Positions 25,795 through 37,531 of a stretch of 64,000 nt of DNA are shown piece by piece. Origin of the DNA: Cynocephalus volans (lineage: Eukaryota > Chordata > Mammalia > Dermoptera > Cynocephalidae); assembly GCF_027409185.1 (NCBI RefSeq), contig NC_084469.1, positions 102,549,835 to 102,613,834 on the forward strand. Direction: 5' to 3'. The notes under the pieces were generated by a model. That model worked only from the letters and a program-made list of their open reading frames with translations, searched no databases and was not told where the DNA came from. The first letter of the stretch is position 1, and each line of letters opens with the position of its first letter. The translations under genes were made by a program, and so were the position numbers.

Positions 25795-26040
25795 ACCACT
25801 TCAGGGAAGCCTTCCCTGATTACCTCCTTAAAGCAGCCCTTCTCAGACCTCATTTCCCTGTCTGACACTGGTCATAACAGAAAACTTACTATGTATGTTT
25901 GGGGCTAGTATAGTGTATTACCCACTAGGAGGGAAGCAGACAAGGACAAGGACCCTGTGTCTTCCTCACTGCCATGTTCCCAATGCCTAGAACAGCTCTT
26001 AGCACATAGTAGATGCTCAATAAATATTTGTACATTTAAA
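25795..26040 (+). repeat. L2 3' end
   Basis: GGAAGCCTTCCCTGATTACC and the terminal TAGATGCTCAATAAATATTT are diagnostic. Confidence 0.85.
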
Positions 26041-26214
26041 AAAATTAAGAGCTCGAGGCAATGCCACTTGCTTTATATACGAAGTGGTAGAGCTGGGATT
26101 AGGAACCCAGGTCTATATGGCTGTACAGATGCTAGTATTTCTACTCTGCCACTCTCCTGCCAGCTACTCCAGGACTCCCCCAATTCTATGCATCCTAAGG
26201 GCTTAGAGTAAACA

Positions 26215-26480
26215 TCGCCACCTCCAGAAAGCCTTCTCCATCCCTGGAAACAGGTCAGGGTCCCTTCATGCGTGGGTCTCCACAGTTCCTGCCCCCTTCC
26301 CTCTCACAAGGTTCTCACATTTTATTCTTGTCCTTGCCTGGCTGGCTGTCTGTGTGCCCCTTTAGGCTGCGAGCTCCAAAAGGGCAGGGCTGAGTCTTTC
26401 TTCTTTCCTGCTGTGGCCCCAATGCCAGCACATGCTGGACAGAGTAGGCAGGCAGCAGGACATGAATGAATGAATGAATG
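26215..26480 (+). repeat. L2 3' end with (GAAT)n
   Basis: CCAGAAAGCCTTCTCCATCC, then CCAAAAGGGCAGGGCTGAGT, then a short GAAT array at 26461-26478. Confidence 0.75.
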
Positions 26481-26649
26481 CATCCTGGACGCTCCAAGTT
26501 TTCCATGTGACCTCTTTCTCCCCGACCCTGACATAAACTCTGTCCTGCCTGTCAGCCCTCTCTTCTTCCTCTCCCCTCCCAGGGTGGATACAGGGGCTCT
26601 GGGTGTTGAAAGGGTCACGGGATCTAAGGCAGTTGAATGTAGCTCCAAA

Positions 26650-26825
26650 GCACATGGAACCCTGAGCCTGACAACTTCAGCTCAAGTCCTGGTTCCTCCC
26701 CTTTCTAGCTGTGTGACTGTGGGCAAGTGATTTAACCTCTCTGTGCCTCACTTTCCCCATCTGCCAAATGGGGGTGATAGCAGTGCCTTTCTATAGGGAA
26801 GTGGGGGTATTAAATGAGCTATTCT
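26650..26825 (+). repeat. MIR element
   Basis: CTGTGTGACTGTGGGCAAGT and CACTTTCCCCATCTGCCAAA are in order. Confidence 0.8.
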
Positions 26826-26829
26826 GTCC

Positions 26830-27500
26830 TGTTTGGGGGCAGCATCTCTTCCTCTCGTCTCCCTTCCACAATTCCCAGGCAAGTCTGGGAAGCTGAGGGC
26901 TGAGCCTCCGGCAGTTAATGAATCCGGAAAGGATCTCAGCTGTGTTAGGGGAGCTCCAGTGCCAAGTTGGCCTGCTTTTCATACTGAGAGCCGAGAACAG
27001 GTTCTGGTGTCAGACATACACATTGTGATTGGCATAAATGCCTGGTGCTCCTATGACCCCCTCGTTGGGGCCTGGGTGTAGGAGATGGTCTTGGGACTCT
27101 GCCTGGATACCCTGACTGTCTGTATGCACCCACCCCACAGCTGCTGAGAGTGGAGGCTCATAGCTAGCAGCTGTGACCTTCTCCAGAGACTTGCTCTTGG
27201 CTCTTGGGAGCCATCACACCCTGGAGATGCCTGGGAGGTGACTCCCACCCCCAGGGGTGGCCAATGACTAATGTGGGGATACAAAATCCCACCTCTTTGT
27301 CTCATGCTGGGACATCTCCACAGTGCAATTTATACACCCAAGTGCCCCCCACCCCTGTGGCTCAGGCCAAGCCTGGAAGTTACCTGAGACCTCAGCCTTG
27401 CACAACCTGTTCCCTTCCAGGTCCTGTTTCCCTCACCCCTCACTCTCAATGAATCTGTGCTCCAAACCCCTGTCTCGGGTTTTGCTTCACAGGAATCCAA
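26830..27500. other. Intron 1, no recognised element
   Basis: The stretch is GC-moderate, with no repeat family or exon seen. Confidence 0.35.
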
Positions 27501-27518
27501 CTTAAGTTGGGGGAAATG

Positions 27519-27687
27519 GGGGCCAGCCCGTGGCTCACTCGGGAGTGTGGTGCTGATAACACCAAGGCCACAGGTTCGGATCCCTATATAGGGATGGCCG
27601 GTTGGCTCACTGGCTGAGCATGGTGCTGACAACACAAAGTCAAGGGTTAAGATCCCCTTACCGGTCATCTTTAAAAAAAAAAAAAAA
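27519..27687 (+). mobile_element. t-SINE (CYN) dimer
   Basis: A perfect 15-bp TSD, AAGTTGGGGGAAATG, lies at 27504-27518 and 27688-27702. It is one of the cleanest copies. Confidence 0.93.
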
Positions 27688-27839
27688 AAGTTGGGGGAAA
27701 TGATGAATGCTGAACATAAGAGTATTACGTAGGTGTCCCTTTGAGCTCATATTTACACCCAGGCACCGAGTTCCATCACCTCCACCTAAATAGGCAATCC
27801 ATCAGTCAACGCTGAAAGCAGCTCTTGCTTCTGAATGCA

Positions 27840-28110
27840 TCCCAGATTCTGCCCAGGCCACGCCATCGACAGGTGCAGCCCCCTCCATGTTCCCGGGCTA
27901 GCCAGCCCTGAAGTGTTTTTCTGCATAGAACTTACTATGCCACCCCCCTCACCTTACATTAAATCTATCTTATGTCTGGTCTGTTGCTCCCAAGATATTA
28001 TAGCTCCCCAAGGGCAGGGATTTTGATTGTTTTGTTCATTGCTGTGAACAAACCACAACAGTGCCTGACACAGAGTAGGTGCCCAATAAACATTTCTGGA
28101 ATTAAAGAAT
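27840..28110 (+). repeat. L2 3' end
   Basis: CCCCAAGGGCAGGGATTTTG and AGGTGCCCAATAAACATTTC are in order. Confidence 0.8.
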
Positions 28111-28189
28111 CCTTTAAGTGCACTCACTTTGAGACAGCTTTTATCTTCTTTTTCCCTTACACCTGTGCATCAGCTTTATCTTCAGAATC

Positions 28190-28870
28190 TACCCATTGCT
28201 CCCCCTCTGGATGGTCATTTCCCTGGTCTGGCCTCTGTCATCGCTCACCTGGAAGTGAAGTCACCTCCCCTTTGGTCTCCTAGTCTCTGCCCTCACTCCC
28301 CAGTCTGTTCCCCTCACAGCAGCCAGCGGGCACCTGCAGACACCCGAGTCAGGGCATGTTCCTCTGCTGCTCAAACCCTCCATGGCTCCCACCTCCCTTG
28401 GTGTAAAAGCCCAAGTCCTCCCCAAGGCTCATAAGTCCCTGCACCATCTGCCCTGTCCCCTCCCTGCCCTCACGTCCCCCCTCTGTCCCCTTCGCTCACT
28501 CTGTTCCAGCCACACTGTTCCTGCAACACTCTGAGCATATTTCTTCTACGTCAGGTCTTTGCACTGGCTCTTCCCTCTGCCTGGAATGCCTTTCCAGCTT
28601 CTTCAAATTTTTACTCAAATATCATTGTTTCAAGAGGCCTTCCCTGATCCTGGCCAGAACTACAAGTGCCCCAGCAACCCCCACACCTCGTCTGTTCCAT
28701 CAGCTTCCCACATGCTGTATCATCTCTGTCTTCATTCTGCAAAGTATCTTTCTTCCCCCTCCAGGATGCCAGGTAGGAGGTTTTACCTGTTTATGTTCAC
28801 TGCTGTGTCACCAGCACTTAAAATAGAGCACCTTGCACAGAACAGGCATGTGGTATCCATTTGCTATTTT
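28190..28870 (+). repeat. L2 3' region
   Basis: TCCATGGCTCCCACCTCCC, CTTTGCACTGGCTCTTCCCT, AGAGGCCTTCCCTGATCC and GTTCACTGCTGTGTCACCAG follow in L2 order. It is one of the longer copies. Confidence 0.85.
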
Positions 28871-29960
28871 TAAAAATCCGCACAACCACCACCATATGGG
28901 GTAGGGACTCTCAGTGCGCCCTTTATGCAGATGAGGAAACTGAGGCCCAGAAAAGAGAAGCGCCGTGCTTGGGTCATGGGTCAGGGAGTGGTTCTATGAG
29001 CTGGGGCCGTGGGCCTTGTATGATTGTGTGTAACTGTGTGCCACTGTGTGTTGCGTGTGCTGATCTGAGCGTGAGCGGCTGTGTCTGCCTGGAGGTGGAC
29101 CGAGGAAGCTACCCAGGGGTGGTCAGGTCGACTTTGTGCAGCAGCATCTGGGTGTGGAAGGGCCAGCCCCAGGCAGGTGCGAACACGTGTCTCTGTGCTC
29201 TGCCGGGTGTGAATGTGTGCGGACACTACTGCACTGGAGGATGGGAAACCGTGTGCCCACCAGGAGTGTGTTGGGGGGTGGCTCTGGGAGGCTCAGATGG
29301 GGCAGGGGCTCGAGTTGAAGGAACGTGGTCGGTGAGGAACAACCCTATCAGCCACAGGCCTGTTATTTATAGCTGGATCTGGGTTCATAAATTCCAATTT
29401 TTTTTCTCTCTCTCTCTCACTGCCAGGCCCCTATAAATATTCATGAGTTTCCTGCCTTGGAATATTTGAGTAGTCGGAAGGAGGAACAGGGCTGCCATGA
29501 GAGAATGAGAGGGTCCCTGGTGTGTTGGGAGATTGAGTGGGTCGGGAGAATGGGGGTCTCTCTGGGTTTTTCTTCTCTCCTCTGGGCTCCCCTTCCAAGC
29601 TGCAGCTGGCAAGATGGGGAAGGTTCTTGGCCAATACATAGATCTACCAATACTAATTATTATTCTTCCCCAGTGTCTGTGGAAAAATACCACCCACTCT
29701 GGGGGCAGAGAAGGTGTCTGCACTGTTTTCTCAGCTCCAGCTCTAGCTCTGGCTTGGAGACTCATTACCCTGGGACCCCCAGCTCTGGAGGGACAGGGAG
29801 ACTCCTCTGAGGTACCATGAGGCAAAGAGGATCTGGAGTCAAGCCACGGAGAGGGCAAGTGAGATTTCCTGCCTCATTCCAAGGACAGAAATAGGTCATA
29901 AGGACTGGTCCATGTGGGAAGAAATAAAGTGCACGTGTGTGGACATATACATGAATGTGT
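28871..29960. other. Intron 1 with GT-rich and MEF2-like patch
   Basis: 28990-29330 is GT-rich low-complexity DNA. 29355-29470 is unique, with TTATTTATAG (29363-29372) and CTATAAATAT words. No exon was seen. Confidence 0.4.
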
Positions 29961-30350
29961 AACTTTTTGAACGTGCAAGGGACTGCAGTAGTCATTAGAA
30001 CTGTTGACAAATCTCCCAGTTCTTTTCTCTTGGGCACATGATAGGACTGTACTTCCCCAGGGTGGCCATGTGTCATCCCTTAGTCAATGCCATGTGAGTG
30101 TGAGTGACTTCCGGGTGGAACTGTTAAAAGCCAGTGTGTGATTTGCCATGTTCTTGCCTCGGTGATTGCAGAAGTGCATGTTGATGCAAAGCCTTCATCA
30201 GCTGGGGTCCCTGAGTGGCCAGACTAGGCAGAGACCCCTACCAACTCCCATGTAGCATGAGCAAAAGCTCATCTGATTGTTCTAAGCTACTGAGACTCGA
30301 GGGCTGTTTTGTTTTGCAGCATAGCCTAGCTTATGCTGACTAGCACACAG
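29960..30350 (+). repeat. Old LTR-like or DNA repeat, class uncertain
   Basis: ACTTCCGGGTGGAACTGTTA, AAAGCCAGTGTGTGATTTGC and a GCAGCATAGCCTAGCTTATG end resemble a widespread old eutherian repeat that I cannot name. 43490-43870 has a similar plan. Confidence 0.45.
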
Positions 30351-30639
30351 ACTCTGAGTGTATGACTAAGGCACAGGGCATCCCCAAGTTCTCAGCTCAG
30401 CTGAGCATATTTCCAGGCTCATGGGCTGGCTCAAAGTCAGGTCCTAGGATGACCTGGCATTGGAAAATAAAATTCTCTTCCCCTCATTAGTCCTGAGACA
30501 TTCGAAGACATTTGCAATGACCATTAATCCCAGAGGCACTCAACAGTTTGAGTGAGGTGGTGTAACATGAAGCGGGGGCAAGCCTGTTCTCCCTCAATTT
30601 CTCAAGATAAATCCATTTTCTTGTTTTAGCCTCATAGGT

Positions 30640-30990
30640 CTTGCTCTGGTCTATCTCAGAATGTGGGTTCAGCCCTGTTCCATCTCAGGACCGAGGTTCA
30701 ACCCTGATCTACCCCAGGTTCTGGGTTTGGTCTTTTCAGTCTCAAGTTCATAGTGTAGCCCTGATCTACCCCAGACTTGGATTTAATCCTGGTCTCCTAC
30801 ATCTCCTAGGACCAGGTTTATCTTTGGTCTATTCCTAGACCCAAGTTCAGCTCTTGTCTATCTAGGGCTAGAGTTTAGCCCTACTCTGTCAATCATGGAG
30901 TATCTTAAGACCTCAGGGCTATGTTTCCATTTTCTCCCAGGACTTGAATTAATTCCCCATCTTGGGGCCTGAGCTGAGCCTGGTCTGTCT
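30640..30990 (+). repeat. Degenerate minisatellite, period about 35-40 bp
   Basis: Words such as GTTCAGCCCTG, TTCAACCCTGATCTACCCCAG and TAGCCCTGATCTACCCCAG recur about nine times with drifting spacing. Confidence 0.65.
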
Positions 30991-32370
30991 CAGTAGCTGG
31001 GTCTACCTTGCCTTAGGTGATCTTTCACCATTGGGTGAGAAATCCATACTGAAGTGTCCTCTTCCTGAGCATCTCCTTACTCATGGAGTATTTCCCCCAA
31101 AGTGCTAAGGGCCTCTGGGATGAACGTCCACTGCAAGTGATTGGTGTGTCCCAGGGTTAATGAGAGTAAGGGGATTTTATTTTTCCAATGCCATTACCTA
31201 AAATTCACTAAAGTGGATTTTATGGGTCTTTCTCAAGGATTATTAACGAGGCTTTCTTGATGAGCTGTTACAAACAGTATTAATCTTCAAGAGTCGGAAA
31301 TTTTACAAGAACCCATCATGAGTCTTATCTCATAGATACTGGAGTTGGACATCCCCGCATACAAGCTCTCCCCAGGCTCCGATGCCAAACCTCAGGCCAG
31401 GAGTTCAGGAGAGCTTTGAAGAGGGCTTTCTTGACCTCTCAGCAGGATTCAACTGTTGATTGATCTCTCTTTCTTCATCCGTTTCCTTCCCTTGGCCACC
31501 ATGCTTACATGGCTCCCTCCCATCTCACTGCTTCTTTGCAGACTCATCTTCTTCCACCTGACCATTCCCCTAGACTAAGGTTTCTCAGCCTCAGTACCCA
31601 ATTCTGTGCACCGTAGGAAGTTGAGCAGCAGCCCCTACTTCTGCCCAAGCTTTCAGTAGAACCCCATCCTTCCAGTTGTGACAACAATGTCTCCAGGCAT
31701 TGCCAAATGTCCCCTAGGGCAAAATCACCCTCACCCACCTGCCACCAGTTCAGAACCACTGCTCTAGACTCAATTTTGGGCTCTCTCTTGACCTCAATTT
31801 TTTTCTAAGGGTTCTTACCCTTGCCAAAACTTCCATCACCACCTGCATGCATATATGTTCTCAGAACTCCCAATCCATACATTCATCTGACCCCATGACC
31901 ACTCCCCCACCACAGATCTCTAAAGCATCTCAATCCCAACATGCTCAAAATGGAATGCAAGCTCTGCTCTCTTGAACCTAGTTCTCATCCAGTACTTCCC
32001 AGGTTACCATCTCCATCCTCCAGCTCAGTGGGTCAGACACCCAGGCATTACCCTCACCCCATGTTGGTTCCCTCACCAAGTCTGGTTGACACCCTTAGAA
32101 TTCATGCAGGATTCTCTATGTCCATTACCATCCAATGGTCCAAGCCACCGTCACAATTCAGAAAGTCTGTCTGGTCTACCCTTTTTCTTGCCAGTCCCCT
32201 GTGCACATGGGCGCCTCAGGGAACTTTCACAATGCTTGTGTGATCATAGCATCCTCCCAACCAAAACCCTGTTGATAGATTCCTTTTATTCTTAGAATAC
32301 AGATAAAACTCCTGGGCCTGCCCTTCACTTACCTCTTTGTTTTCATCCTATACTGTTTTCTCACTCTAAG
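30991..32370. other. Intron 1, partly L2-derived
   Basis: 31490-31770 and 31980-32330 carry diverged L2-like words (CATTACCATCCAATGGTCC, ACCAAAACCCTG). 31000-31490 is unassigned. Confidence 0.4.
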
Positions 32371-32374
32371 GCTA

Positions 32375-32465
32375 TTTTATTTTGCAGCTGTCTGGTAAAG
32401 AGATCTGAACCCTTGACCCTGGTGTTATCAGCACCACGTTCTAGAGCTAACCAGTTAGCCTCCAT
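32375..32465 (-). mobile_element. t-SINE (CYN) monomer, antisense, diverged
   Basis: TTTGCAGCTGTCTGGTAAAG ... CCTTGACCCTGGTGTTATCAG ... GAGCTAACCAGTTAGCC matches the reversed unit, with several changes. Confidence 0.65.
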
Positions 32466-33000
32466 ACTAAGCTCTTCTTTAATCTGTCATAATTTCCATA
32501 CTTCTCTCACTCCAGGGCCATCGCATCAGCAATTCCCTCTTCCCGGGACGCCCTTTCCTCTCAGCATCAGATCTCAGCTCTTGCTTCCTCTGACTTTCCA
32601 AACTATATCAAGGGCTGACCGGTTAGCTCAGTTGGTTAGAGCAGGTGGTGCTGATAACACCAAGGTCAAGGGTTCCGATCCCCACACTGACCAGCTGCAA
32701 AACAGACAAAAACCAAAAAAACCCCAAGTCTAGGAAAATGCAAAAAACAACAACAGCAAAAAAACCCCAAACCACTAAATTAGATCAAATTTCCTTATTA
32801 GAAGCTCCTATAGCACTAATGATCTTTTCCTCAAAGCTATCATCACAGCTGCCATTTATATTTATTTGCATATACGTGATCACTACCTGCCTCCCCACTT
32901 TGCAGAAAGCTCCTCCAAGCACCCACGTCTATTAGGCTCACCATCTCTTCTCCCGTGACAAGCACATCATAAGTCCTCAAACATACTTGCTGAATAAATG
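32466..33000 (+). repeat. L2 3' end split by a SINE
   Basis: TTCCCGGGACGCCCTTTCCT before the SINE and ACTTGCTGAATAAATGG after it are L2 words. Confidence 0.65.
32612..32705 (+). mobile_element. t-SINE (CYN) monomer
   Basis: GGGCTGACCGGTTAGCTCAG to GACCAGCTGC, with an A-rich CAAAAACC tail, inserted in L2. Confidence 0.85.
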
Positions 33001-33419
33001 GTGCCATTGCTCTCAGGATCAAGTTTGAGTGATTCAGCCTGGCATGTGAGTCTCTCCATGACCTCAGTGACTGAGCTCCCAGTTTTGGTAAAGGTCAAAG
33101 ACCAAAGGGCACAAGATGCCAAGTGGAGAATAATAATTCAGCAGAAATAATAAGTAGCAGAAGTGAGGAGCAGGGTGACCAAGAGAATATAGCCCACCCT
33201 TATCCCCCCAGGAATCACAGAAATCTTGGGAGACACCAGCTTTCTACGGAGCATGGAAGGGACCATTGTCTCTTCCTGGGTATTAAAAGGCAGGGTGACC
33301 TGTCTGATAGCTGGTCTGCCTTGGTTCTCCATGTCTTAGAAATTCTCCCTATGCCTCATGTTTCTCTCTTGCCAACACCCCATTTTTCTGTTCCTCTTTC
33401 CCTATTTCCTCACATCTGA

Positions 33420-34165
33420 TCTACCTGCAAGTCCTGATGGCTCTGCTTCTAAGACATAAGCCAGTATGCTCTCTGCTCACCATTCTGGCTGCCTTGATCA
33501 TGACCTGGACAACACTGGGTTTCACATGGGCTGTGGCAGTCACCTCCCCCCTGGTCTTTGTGCTTCTACCATTACCCCCTGGAATCTCTTCCCCAGCTCA
33601 AAAGCTAGAGAGATCTTTAAGCAAGGTGAATCAGATCAAGGCACTTCCCACCGTAAATCATCCAGCAGCTTCCCATCGCATTTAGAATAAAAACTAACAA
33701 TGCACTGTGGCCTGTTAGGCCCTGTAAACAGTGTCCCCTGCTGACGTGTCCAAACTCATGCCCTTCCCCTCTCCAGCCTTCTCTTTCCAGAATGCACCAA
33801 GTGTTCAACCTCAGGGCCTTTGCACATGCTGTTCCCTCTTTCAGAATGCCCTTTTCTCATTCTTCCCATGGCCAGCTCTTCCTCAGGCACCTCCCCAGAG
33901 AGCCTACCCCAGTGACCTGACATTATGGGCTCCCTCATTCATACTCTTTTACATCCATCTGTTATTTTCTTTACAGTGCTTACCTATCCAAAACAAACTT
34001 GTTTTTTTATTTGTTACATGTGTATTGTGTCTCCAGTATAACATACACACCACAGAACCAAGGCAGACTCATTACATTCACAGCTGTGTCTCAGCACCTA
34101 CAACAGAACCTGAGACTCCAGGCTCTCAATCAGAGTGTGCTCAGTGAATGAATGAATGAGTGACC
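33420..34165 (+). repeat. L2 3' region
   Basis: TTCCCATCGCATTTAGAATA, CTCAGGGCCTTTGCACATGC and a tail with (GAAT)n near 34145 show a long L2 copy. Confidence 0.8.
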
Positions 34166-34401
34166 ATGACTATCATTGACACCACTCCCAGTGCCCCTTC
34201 CAAGAGAATGCTCCTACCTATAAATCCCTCCTGAGTGGGAGACCTCCATAACCATGAGTTCCCAGAAGCCCCAGGTGTCCAGTCTCTGCTAGCTGGACAA
34301 TGAATGGATTCCTGTTACAAGCTGAAACCGACAAATTCTCCAGCCCCAGGAGATGGAATTGGAATATGGGGCCGAGGCAATTAAATGGTGTGGGTGAGCA
34401 G

Positions 34402-34498
34402 GCCAGTTAGCTCAGCTGTTTAGAGTGCAGTGTTTATCCACCAAGGTCAAGGGTTTGGATCCCTATACTGGCCAGCTGTCAAAAAAAAAAAAAAAAAA
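34402..34498 (+). mobile_element. t-SINE (CYN) monomer
   Basis: AGGCCAGTTAGCTCAGCTGT ... CCCTATACTGGCCAGCTGTC plus an 18-base A-tail. Confidence 0.82.
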
Positions 34499-34744
34499 GT
34501 GGAGCCGTGGAGCTTAAGGTCCATGGGGAGTTGGGGGCTGCAGAAACCCAGATCCATGGGCAGGTGATGAGGGTCCAGAAACAAGGGACCTCCAGAGTAG
34601 AGGTGGAGGGAGCAGACCAGGGGGGCAGATGCAAGAGCTGGAGCTGCACTGGCCTCCAGAGAGCCCTCACTGGGCCACTAAATCCAAAACAGTCCCCCCT
34701 CTGCCACCATTCCTTGCCCTCTTTAATTCTCTGCACTGCATTTA

Positions 34745-34882
34745 TGATTAGATGATGACTCCTTGTTTGCCTTTTGGTTATTCATTGAGTAAAATAATCA
34801 AAATAACTAAAATGTCCATGTTCCATGAGAACAAGTGCCTCATCTGTCTTGTCCACCTGGCACATAGTAGGTGCTTAATAAG
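34745..34882 (+). repeat. L2 3' end, left half (split by MaLR)
   Basis: CACATAGTAGGTGCTTAATAAG is the L2 tail. It resumes at 37331 with TATTTGTGAACTGAATTG after the MaLR insertion. Confidence 0.8.
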
Positions 34883-35270
34883 TGATAGTTTGGATGTGTT
34901 GTCCCCCCAAAACTCATGCAGAAATCTGATCCCCAATGTGACAGTGTTGGAAGCTGTTCGAGTCATGGGGGCAGATCCCTCACGAATGAGGGGTGAGGGT
35001 CCTGAGTGAGTTCCCGCTCTATTAGTTCCTGTGAGAGCTTATTGTTTAAAAGACCCTGGCTCCTCCCCTCTCTCTCTCTGTCTTGCTCCCTCTCCCCATG
35101 TGATCTGCTTGTACCTGCCAGCTGCCTGCCACTTTCTGCCATGAGTAGAAGCAGCCTGAAGCCCGCACCAGATGCAGCTGTCCCAGAATCATAAGCCAAA
35201 TAAACCTCTGTTCTTTACAAATTACCCAGTTTCGGGTATTCTGTTATAGCAACACAAATGGACTAATACA
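34883..35270 (+). repeat. MaLR 5' LTR
   Basis: 388 bp; it carries a CT-run, the AATAAA-like CCAAATAAACC and CCAGTTTCGGGTATTCTG near its end. Confidence 0.88.
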
Positions 35271-36918
35271 GCAAATTGGTACCAAGGAGTGGGGTGTTGC
35301 TATACAGATACCTGAAAATGTGGATGCAGCTTTGGAACTGGGTAATGGGCAAAGGTTGGAGGAGTTTGGAGGACTTAGAGGAAGACAAAAAGATGAGAGA
35401 ATGTTTGGAACGTTTTAGAGTTAAACGGTTAAATTGTTGTGACCAGAATGTTGATAGAAACATGGACAGTAAAGGACATGTGTATAATGAGGTCTCAGAT
35501 AGAAATGAGAAACTTATTGGGAATTGGACAAAAGATCACCCTTGCTACACCATAGCAAGGAACTTGGCTGCATGTGTCCATGCTCTTGGACTTTGTGGAA
35601 GGTGGGACTTAAGAGCTGTGAACCAGAATGTTTGGCAGAAGAAATTTCTAGCAAAGCATTAAGGAAGCTGCATGGTTACTTTTAACAGCTCACTCTGAGT
35701 TACGGTGGCAAAGGCATGATGTAAAGCCAGAATTTAAAAGGGAAGCAGAACATAAAGATTTGGAAAATTTGCAGCCTGGCCATGTGGTAGAGAAGTGGAG
35801 AACAGGAGAAAAATGCAAGGGTGAAGCAGATAAACTGGTTGCTAAAGACTTTAGCTTGGTGGTGAGGCAGCCAGATGCTAATAGCCAAGACAATGGGAAA
35901 AAGGCCCTACAGGCGTTTCAGAAGTCTGGAAGGGTGCCCCACCCATTTCCCAAGACATTGGGAAAAAGGCCCTGCAGGCATTTCAAAAGTCTGGAAGGGT
36001 GCCCCACCCATCACAGACCCTGAATCCTAGAAGGACTGAGTTGTCCCGGAGGACAGACCCAGGGCACAGCTGCTGGGAAAACCAGCTCCCAGCATCCCAG
36101 CTGCTTTGGTTGGATCAGCCCAAGTGTAATTTGTGCAGCAGCTCTGGAGAGTGGAAGCCTGAAATGTCGGTGGCATCCACGTTGTGTTGTCTGCAGGCCA
36201 GCAGGACGTGAGAGCAGTGGAGGAGTGGCAGCCTCCACCCAGATTCCAGAGGATGTATGGAAAAGCCTGGGGGTCCAGGCAGAGCCCTGCCGCAGGGATG
36301 GAGCCACCCCAGAAGCCATCTACTAGAGCAATGCCAAGCAGGAAAGTGGGGTTGGAGCCCCCACCAGGGAAATGTCTAGTAGATCCAAAGCAACGGGGCT
36401 GCCACCAGGACCCCAGATCTGTAAGGCCACCAGCAATGTCCAACACTGGCCTGGAAAAGCCACAGGCACCAACACAGCCCTCTGGGCTGTGCCTGGCAGA
36501 GCTTTGGGAGTGAGGCTACCTGATGCTTTGGGGGCACAGATGCCCAATTGTGCCCAGGATGCAGGAGGTGAAGTCAAAGAAGATTATTTTGGAGCCTTAA
36601 GACATAATGTCTGCCCTGCTGGGTTTCAGACTTGTTTGGGGCCTGTTTCTCCTTTCTTTTGGTCTATTTCTCCCTTTTGGAATGGGAATGTGTACTCAAT
36701 GTCTGTTCCACCATTGTATCTTGGCAGTAGATAAATTTGGTTTTGATTTTTACAGGTTCAGAGCTGGAAGGAGTTTTGCCTTTGGTCTCAGATGAGACTT
36801 TGGACTTTAGACTTTAAAGTTGGTGCTGGAGCAAGCTAAGACTTTTGGGACTGCTGGGATGGAATAATTGTATTTTGTATGTGAAAGTGACATGAGTTTT
36901 GGAGGTCCAGGGGCAGAA

Positions 36919-37325
36919 TGATAGAGTTTGGATGTGCTGTCTCCCCAAAACTCATGTGGAAATCTGATCCCCAATGTGACAGCATAGGAAGCTATTTGAG
37001 TCATGGGGGCAGATCTCTCATGAATGGATTAATGCTCTCCCTGAGGGGTGAGGGTCCTGAGTGAGATCTCTAATAGTTCCTGCGAGAGCTGGTTATTTAA
37101 AAAATCCTGGCACCTCCCCTCTCTCTCTCTCTCTCTCTCTCGCTTCCTCTCACCGTGTCATCTGCTTGTACTGCCAGCTGCCTCCACTTTCCACCATGAG
37201 TAGAAGTAGCCTGAGGCCCACACCAGATGCAGCTGTCCCAGAATCGTAAGCCAAATAACCTCTGTTCTTTATAAATTACCCAGTTTCGGGTATTGTGTTA
37301 TAGCAACACAAAACAGGCTAATACA
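36919..37325 (+). repeat. MaLR 3' LTR
   Basis: 407 bp; it is clearly the sister of the 5' LTR, with an expanded (CT)n run at 37122-37141 and several indels, so the insertion is old. Confidence 0.88.
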
Positions 37326-37435
37326 ATAAGTATTTGTGAACTGAATTGACAGATGAGTGAATGAATGAATGAATGAAGGCTTTTCAAGCCCCTGGAGCCC
37401 CCGCTATTGGGTTTTGTGAGATTTTCTATTTCTTC

Positions 37436-37531
37436 TTTTTTTTTGGCAGCTGGCCATTATGGGTATCCGAACCCTTGACCTTGGTGTTATGGTCACTGCT
37501 CTCTAACTGAGTGAGCTAACTGGCCAGCCCC
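37436..37531 (-). mobile_element. t-SINE (CYN) monomer, antisense
   Basis: A T-run, GGCAGCTGGCCATTATGGG and GAGCTAACTGGCCAGCCCC in order. Confidence 0.85.

Larger units (their letters stand above)
34883..37325 (+). mobile_element. Complete MaLR (MST/MLT1-like) retrotransposon, decayed
   Basis: Two LTRs in the same orientation (34883-35270 and 36919-37325) flank 1,648 bp of internal DNA. Both LTRs start TGATAG and end ctaataca. A 5-bp TSD, ATAAG, lies at 34878-34882 and 37326-37330. The internal part starts with CAAATTGGTACCAAGGAGTG, as MaLR elements do, and has no intact gene. A 65-bp tandem duplication lies at 35895-36020. This is an old non-autonomous endogenous-retrovirus-like element. 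Confidence 0.9.

Noticed and set aside
36011..36446. Long minus-strand ORFs inside the MaLR
   Set aside because: They run opposite to the element's own orientation and hold no retroviral motif. MaLR internal regions are non-coding in this state.
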